Of a stretch of 64,000 bases of DNA, positions 60,125 through 64,000 are shown in pieces. The position numbers and the translations under genes are program-made. Positions within the stretch are counted from its first letter, which is position 1. The number at the start of each line of letters is the position of its first letter. The stretch is from JACJYC01 sp964558465 (GTDB taxonomy: Bacteria; Bacteroidota; Bacteroidia; Chitinophagales; Saprospiraceae). Location: NCBI GenBank assembly GCA_964558465.1, contig CAZLEF010000005.1:1-64000 (forward strand), in the 5' to 3' direction. The notes beneath the pieces are model-generated. The model was not told the DNA's origin and searched no databases. It saw only the letters and a program-made list of their open reading frames with translations.

Positions 60125-60922
60125 TCAGATCATACGCAGATAATGGACGTCGATATCCGCCAGTTCAACCTTTATAGATTCTGTGTGTAATGTTTTCTCC
60201 ATCCGTCCTTTGGCGGCATCGAGTTCGGTGTCCGAATTAAACCGTCCGATCAAAACTTTGAAGATATTCCTATCCGGGACCTGATAAACATAAACGGGTT
60301 GATCCGGGAATTTTTTCTGGATTTTACGGGCGTAGTCAAGGATAAAATCTTCCATGCTTCCGCTGACCAGTTGCAAGGTAAACCGGGAAGGTTGAGCCGG
60401 CTCGGGGTTGTTTCCCTGCCTATCCTGGTTACTGCTGTAATCGGGCGCTGATTGGATGGTTTCCTGTATTTTAACCGGGCGCCTCAAACTATTTTCAGGA
60501 TTATTTTCGACCAGACCTTCTTCCAGAGGATACGGGTTTTGCCGGTTTTGCGGAACCGGGCCGGTTTTATTTGGCCGCCTGTCGTAGGAGGACAACAAAT
60601 CATAATCCAGGTTATCTTGCCAAAAGGGAAAGCTGAGCAATGAAACCAGGATTATTAAAAACGTTAAGAAACCCCAACCGCCCCCTTTACTTTCTTTATG
60701 GGGCGTACGGCCGGTATGCATTTTAGGCTGATTGAAACGGTTACCCATCGGCATAAGCCTCAAAAACAGGCGATAACGGAATTGCTGCATACTGAAAGCG
60801 AACTTGTAGCCCATCCATGCGATAAAAAAAATAAAGATAAGGAAGGCGATCCCGGCATAAAACAGGGTTTCACCGGAATTGCCGTGGGCAGAAAGCATTA
60901 AAAGTTGTGATGGAGTTCTCAT
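60125..60922 (-). CDS. SPOR domain membrane protein
   Basis: 265 aa. One N-terminal membrane segment (LFYAGIAFLIFIFFIAWMGY) and a second hydrophobic stretch near residue 90 (WGFLTFLIILVSLLSFPFW), then a Pro/Asn/Gln-rich linker (~110-175). The C-terminal ~85 residues (RFTLQLVSGSMEDFILDYAR ... VYQVPDRNIFKVLIGRFNSD) form a SPOR domain, which binds glycan strands of septal peptidoglycan. A role at the division site or in cell-wall binding is likely. Confidence 0.8.
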   Translation of the reverse strand: MRTPSQLLMLSAHGNSGETLFYAGIAFLIFIFFIAWMGYKFAFSMQQFRYRLFLRLMPMGNRFNQPKMHTGRTPHKESKGGGWGFLTFLIILVSLLSFPFWQDNLDYDLLSSYDRRPNKTGPVPQNRQNPYPLEEGLVENNPENSLRRPVKIQETIQSAPDYSSNQDRQGNNPEPAQPSRFTLQLVSGSMEDFILDYARKIQKKFPDQPVYVYQVPDRNIFKVLIGRFNSDTELDAAKGRMEKTLHTESIKVELADIDVHYLRMI

Positions 60923-61282
60923 AGCGATTGATTTTATGTGATTCGGAAAAGGATGACATTAAACCGGTATAGCTGACTTGAAAATCAATTCTACTTCGAT
61001 ACACTCGTACGGTAACTTCATCATGGCAGTATTTCCTATATAAAATAGGCTGAACAGGGTCGGAGCAGCGTTTCTCCCGGGTAAAAAATTGGGATTGGCT
61101 GCAGGGGCGAAGGGCGGTTTGCCTTGCGATTACAAGCGTCAGAATCCAGTATCGTTTGTATCGGTTCAATATGGACCGAAGGTTGCCGGCGATTTTTGAT
61201 GTTTGCTGAACAATGGGAATTGGAATACATGATGATCAGTTTTTAAGGTGAAAAATCAAACGTTCGGGCCAATTTCATTTGA
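60923..61282. other. Intergenic region without recognised gene
   Basis: Short overlapping open frames exist on the minus strand (e.g. 61036-61230) but none has a promoter box or protein-like composition I can support. Confidence 0.4.
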
Positions 61283-61456
61283 TCAATCGGCTAAGTTTTC
61301 AATGTCTCCTGCAATTTTCCAGTGGCCCTTTGCGGATTGTTTTCGTTTTCCCTTTCGGGCGCTGAATTCTTCTACCGCGGGAGCAGACCAAAAATCGGAC
61401 AGCAAAAATTGTTTGTCGTCGGTTATTGCGTTGAATTTGCTGATCAGGTTTTTCAT
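61283..61456 (-). CDS. Small hypothetical peptide
   Basis: 57 aa starting MKNLISKFNAITDDKQFLLS and ending KRKQSAKGHWKIAGDIENLA-D. Acidic leader-like first half, basic second half, no Cys. The MKNLxxKF opening resembles leaders of Bacteroidota peptide precursors, but no maturation gene is visible on this side. It may also be a chance frame. Low confidence. Confidence 0.3.
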   Translation of the reverse strand: MKNLISKFNAITDDKQFLLSDFWSAPAVEEFSARKGKRKQSAKGHWKIAGDIENLAD

Positions 61457-61499
61457 AGGCTTGATTTTTAAGTAAGTAATGATTTTCGTTTGCATAAGT

Positions 61500-62192
61500 G
61501 CAAAAGGCAGGCCAGAATAGGAAGGCGATTTTTAATTTACAAATGAAAATGATTAAATTATTGAATGTCAAATTTTTATGAATAAAAAATAATACAATTA
61601 ATCTAAAATGATTTTCGTTAAATCCGAATTTTTTCCGGGTGATTTCGGATTTTAAGGAGAATGGCGGGGAGAATTCGGATAATTTTCGAAAAGGGATAGG
61701 GGTGGGAAAAAGTTAAAATATATAAGATTTCGGGCATCCTGCCGGATATATACCGCGCGTCGGATGGTTTTTTGCATCACCTCCATCCTGCGGCATTCCA
61801 GCCTGGGTGTGAGCAATTTTTGCCTTCAGCCTCTCTATAGTTCTCCTGAAGATGAGTCCTACAGGCAAGTCTTTTTAAACAGATAAGGACCAGAGGAATT
61901 GACCATTTGCCTTTGTTTGCCACCCCAAACATTAATGGAAGAATAAAGCCTGCCAATCCACCACCCTTTTTCAGTAAAAATTTCGGATTTTCCGAAAAAA
62001 TATACCCTCCCGTTGCCCGAAATCCGAAAATAATATGGTTATTGATTTGAATATAAAAAATTAAAATTTCATAAACAATTAAAAATCAAATATTTATGAA
62101 ATATTTTGCAAAACTGGCACGCCTTATGCAAGGGAATGCGGAAAGATGCAAATTCAGCGTCTTTTATTGTTTTCGTGATTTCGCAAACGGAG
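61500..62192. other. AT-rich stretch upstream of the prenyl-synthase-like operon
   Basis: No gene that I can support. A short plus-strand frame (62096-62299) runs through the terminator hairpin at 62193; its first part, MKYFAKLARLMQGNAERCKF, could be a leader peptide. Otherwise only A/T tracts. Confidence 0.4.
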
Positions 62193-62216
62193 AAGCCCCC
62201 TTTAAAAGGGCTTTTT
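62193..62216 (+). terminator. Terminator-like hairpin ahead of the operon (possible attenuator)
   Basis: AAGCCC, two C, TTTAAAA, GGGCTT followed by TTTT: a short stem and T-run on the plus strand, about 95 bases before the start of the next gene. It either ends an upstream short transcript or attenuates the operon. Confidence 0.5.
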
Positions 62217-62310
62217 CAACAAGATCTTTGACACTGTGGCAGCTTAAAACATTTCTTGTCTTGACAAATTCTGGGAAAAAAGCGAATTTTAAAACTTAAA
62301 ATGAACGCCA

Positions 62311-63600
62311 GTGAACCAGAACCAGAACCAGGACAAGAAAATTAAATCAGCACGCTTCAAAGAAGCAGAATGGGTAGCCTCCAACATCCAGCAGGAGATC
62401 TCCAAGGTGGAGCAAATCATTCGTTCCCAAGCCTTTTTTACGGATGACAGCCTGGTGGATTACCTGATCCCATACTTCCGGGAGAAAGCCGGCGGGAAAC
62501 CCGTCCGGGCTTATTTTTCCTGGAAATGTTTTGAATACCTTGCGTATTACAAAGCAGGCAGGCTTTCCGAAAATATTCCGGCCCTGGATCCAAATCAGAT
62601 TTTTTCCACCAAACTGCCTTTGGTATTTGAACTGGCCATGACGATCCAATATCTGCACAACCAGATATTGGATGAAAAAATGGATGCCCGGCCAAGTAAT
62701 CGGCAAAAGGTGAACAAAAACCTGATAGAGAGCAATCTGCTCAGAGAAGTGCTCTTTACTTATGTGAAAGAGGAAATATTTCCACATATCGGCACAGCTA
62801 AAAACAAATTGCTTAAAGACCGGCTGAGAAAACTGATGATGTATGTCGATCTCGGACAGCGGCTGGAAAAGGAATTTGGCGCCTATGATCGATGGAAACA
62901 GGATGACCTTCCTTCCTTTCATCCAGAGAAGTGGTTGGGAGATGACCAATGCCGGTCACTTATGACGCATTACATAGACGGCGTTTTGGGTGAACTGAAA
63001 TTCGGACATGCGTTTACAAAAGTCTATTTTCATCGGATTTATTGGACTGCTGTCTATTTTTTCAGAGCTATTGCTGATGTCGTAGCTGAGCTAATGGATT
63101 TTTCGAATAGTCCTTTGCTTTCTGGGGTGCAAGTATTTACTGTTTATTATGGTTTTCTGGCTCAAATTGTAAACGACTGTATCGACTTTACCTATACCGA
63201 TGACCCTAAAGAAAGGGCCAGATTAAAAGCGACCAGCAAAAAAAACACGGATTTCATGGCCGATCTTTTTAATTTCAATATTACTTTGCCTTTAGTTTAT
63301 CATCTTCAATCCGGGAATAGGGGAAAAATTGAAAGTTATCTGGAGGGTGGTCGAAAAGCCAAAAAGCTTCTGACGATTTATCCCAAGCAAATCATGCAGG
63401 AAATCGTTGGGAGTGGCGCAATACTGAAATCCATATCCTTGACTTTAGAGTTGGGCAAGGCTGCCACAGCGTATCTTGATCCATGTAACCCGGCAACACT
63501 TTATTTGGGGAATATGTGCGAAATTACGAATGACAACAAGTACTTGCGCATATTATTTAACCAAGATAAACAAAACCATGACAACGACCGAAACCGCTAA
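62311..63600 (+). CDS. Polyprenyl-synthetase-like (isoprenoid synthase fold) protein
   Basis: 429 aa, GTG start (no in-frame ATG nearby). All-helical. A first Asp-rich-like motif is IQYLHNQILDEKMDARPSNR near residue 115 (DExxD in place of DDxxD, followed by R). A second is QIVNDCIDFTYTDDPKERAR near 285 (NDxxDF type), then LFNFNITLPLVYHL, as in trans-prenyl diphosphate synthases after the second motif. Length exceeds the usual ~320-350 residues. The first Asp-rich motif is altered, so activity may differ from chain elongation. It overlaps the next gene by 23 bases. Confidence 0.7.
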   Translation: MNQNQNQDKKIKSARFKEAEWVASNIQQEISKVEQIIRSQAFFTDDSLVDYLIPYFREKAGGKPVRAYFSWKCFEYLAYYKAGRLSENIPALDPNQIFSTKLPLVFELAMTIQYLHNQILDEKMDARPSNRQKVNKNLIESNLLREVLFTYVKEEIFPHIGTAKNKLLKDRLRKLMMYVDLGQRLEKEFGAYDRWKQDDLPSFHPEKWLGDDQCRSLMTHYIDGVLGELKFGHAFTKVYFHRIYWTAVYFFRAIADVVAELMDFSNSPLLSGVQVFTVYYGFLAQIVNDCIDFTYTDDPKERARLKATSKKNTDFMADLFNFNITLPLVYHLQSGNRGKIESYLEGGRKAKKLLTIYPKQIMQEIVGSGAILKSISLTLELGKAATAYLDPCNPATLYLGNMCEITNDNKYLRILFNQDKQNHDNDRNR

Positions 63601-64000
63601 GGATGGTGTAGAGATTTGCCGCAACTACCTGACATCAATTGAAAAAATCACTGGTATCCGTCCACGGGTGAGTATGATGTCAGCGCCCAATCGAAAAGAT
63701 GGAACTATGGATACCTACGCTACGGCCGATATAAGGCCGGATCTTGCAGAGAAGGTAATGTATGAGGAAGGAGAGCGTATTGAAACAGTTCGGCTTGACC
63801 AATTGGAAATACGCCGTCCGGAACCTTGGAGAAGGCTACGAGATTATTTTACGGAAGACCGATTAAACAATAACCTTCTGGTAGTAGCCGAAAAAGAAGT
63901 GCTGGAGGCGAACAGTTATCGGATTGAAACCGACTATTATATGGCCTTCGATATTCCACCTCAAAAAGGGCCATTGATAAAAGCTTTTTTCTTATTTGCA
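63578..64000 (+). CDS. Unknown protein, 3' end outside window
   Basis: 141 codons from ATG at 63578 to the window edge, starting MTTTETAKDGVEICRNYLTS. Later RPRVSMMSAPNRKDGTMDTY and LRDYFTEDRLNNNLLVVAEK. No family recognised. It overlaps the prenyl-synthase-like gene by 23 bases, so it is translationally coupled and probably works with it. The open frame continues beyond the window. Confidence 0.65.
   Translation, partial: MTTTETAKDGVEICRNYLTSIEKITGIRPRVSMMSAPNRKDGTMDTYATADIRPDLAEKVMYEEGERIETVRLDQLEIRRPEPWRRLRDYFTEDRLNNNLLVVAEKEVLEANSYRIETDYYMAFDIPPQKGPLIKAFFLFA

Noticed and set aside
62096..62299. 67-codon open frame as a protein gene
   Set aside because: It runs through the terminator-like hairpin and is unsupported; at most its first part is a leader peptide.

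Overview
The window looks like a chromosome fragment of a Bacteroidota bacterium, probably of the Saprospiria type. The evidence is two secreted proteins with type IX secretion (T9SS) sorting domains (one gliding-motility type B, one type A), many TAnnTTTG promoter boxes typical of the phylum, little sign of Shine-Dalgarno starts, and Bacteroidota-type gene families (DUF2490, DUF4279, DUF5995, DUF6794, DUF6922). The class assignment is inference; there is no rRNA or plasmid/phage hallmark gene in the window.

Layout. 1-2.5 kb: end of a suf Fe-S assembly locus (sufB) and the LPS heptose epimerase hldD. 2.6-8.0 kb: an AT-rich accessory island with a ParB-like protein paired with a Dam-type adenine methyltransferase, a Fic protein, an unknown protein whose stop codon lies inside an attC-like site, a group II intron maturase scrap and two ~290-bp direct repeats. 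8.7-27.5 kb: GC-richer core metabolism and envelope genes (trehalase, MFS transporter, NatAB-like ABC exporter, SulP anion transporter with a DUF2490 protein, T9SS-exported protein, CHAT protease-like protein, class C beta-lactamase-like hydrolase, DoxX, GH5 lipoprotein). 27.9-30.1 kb: small hypothetical genes, one frameshifted. 30.4-41.8 kb: beta-propeller protein, folC, pfkA, rhomboid protease, GHL10 hydrolase, decayed AbiE-like genes and a large FtsX-like permease. 42.2-51.6 kb: a second AT-rich island with an AbiE type IV toxin-antitoxin pair, an IS66-family element and its scattered remnants, a zinc-protease-like gene followed by an attC-like site, a GNAT acetyltransferase and a MacB/FtsX-like permease. 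51.7-60.9 kb: uxaB, a DEAD-box helicase, anmK, a small tRNA cluster (one tRNA broken), a T9SS type A protein, an AAA/DUF4143 ATPase with a double operator, and a SPOR protein. 61-64 kb: a sparse AT-rich stretch, then a polyprenyl-synthetase-like gene overlapping an unknown gene that leaves the window.

The most striking non-coding property is the number of short-period repeats (7, 8, 9, 11 and 45 bp units) between core genes. Several are arranged as imperfect giant hairpins with a related GC-rich centre (ACGGC/GCCGT type), and one such hairpin has displaced the 5' end of a tRNA gene. The two AT-rich islands hold gene-plus-palindrome units that resemble integron cassettes, although no integrase gene is visible. 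The best candidates for something undescribed are the ParB-like/Dam module with complementary ends, the hairpin-repeat family, and the prenyl-synthase-like operon at the right edge.
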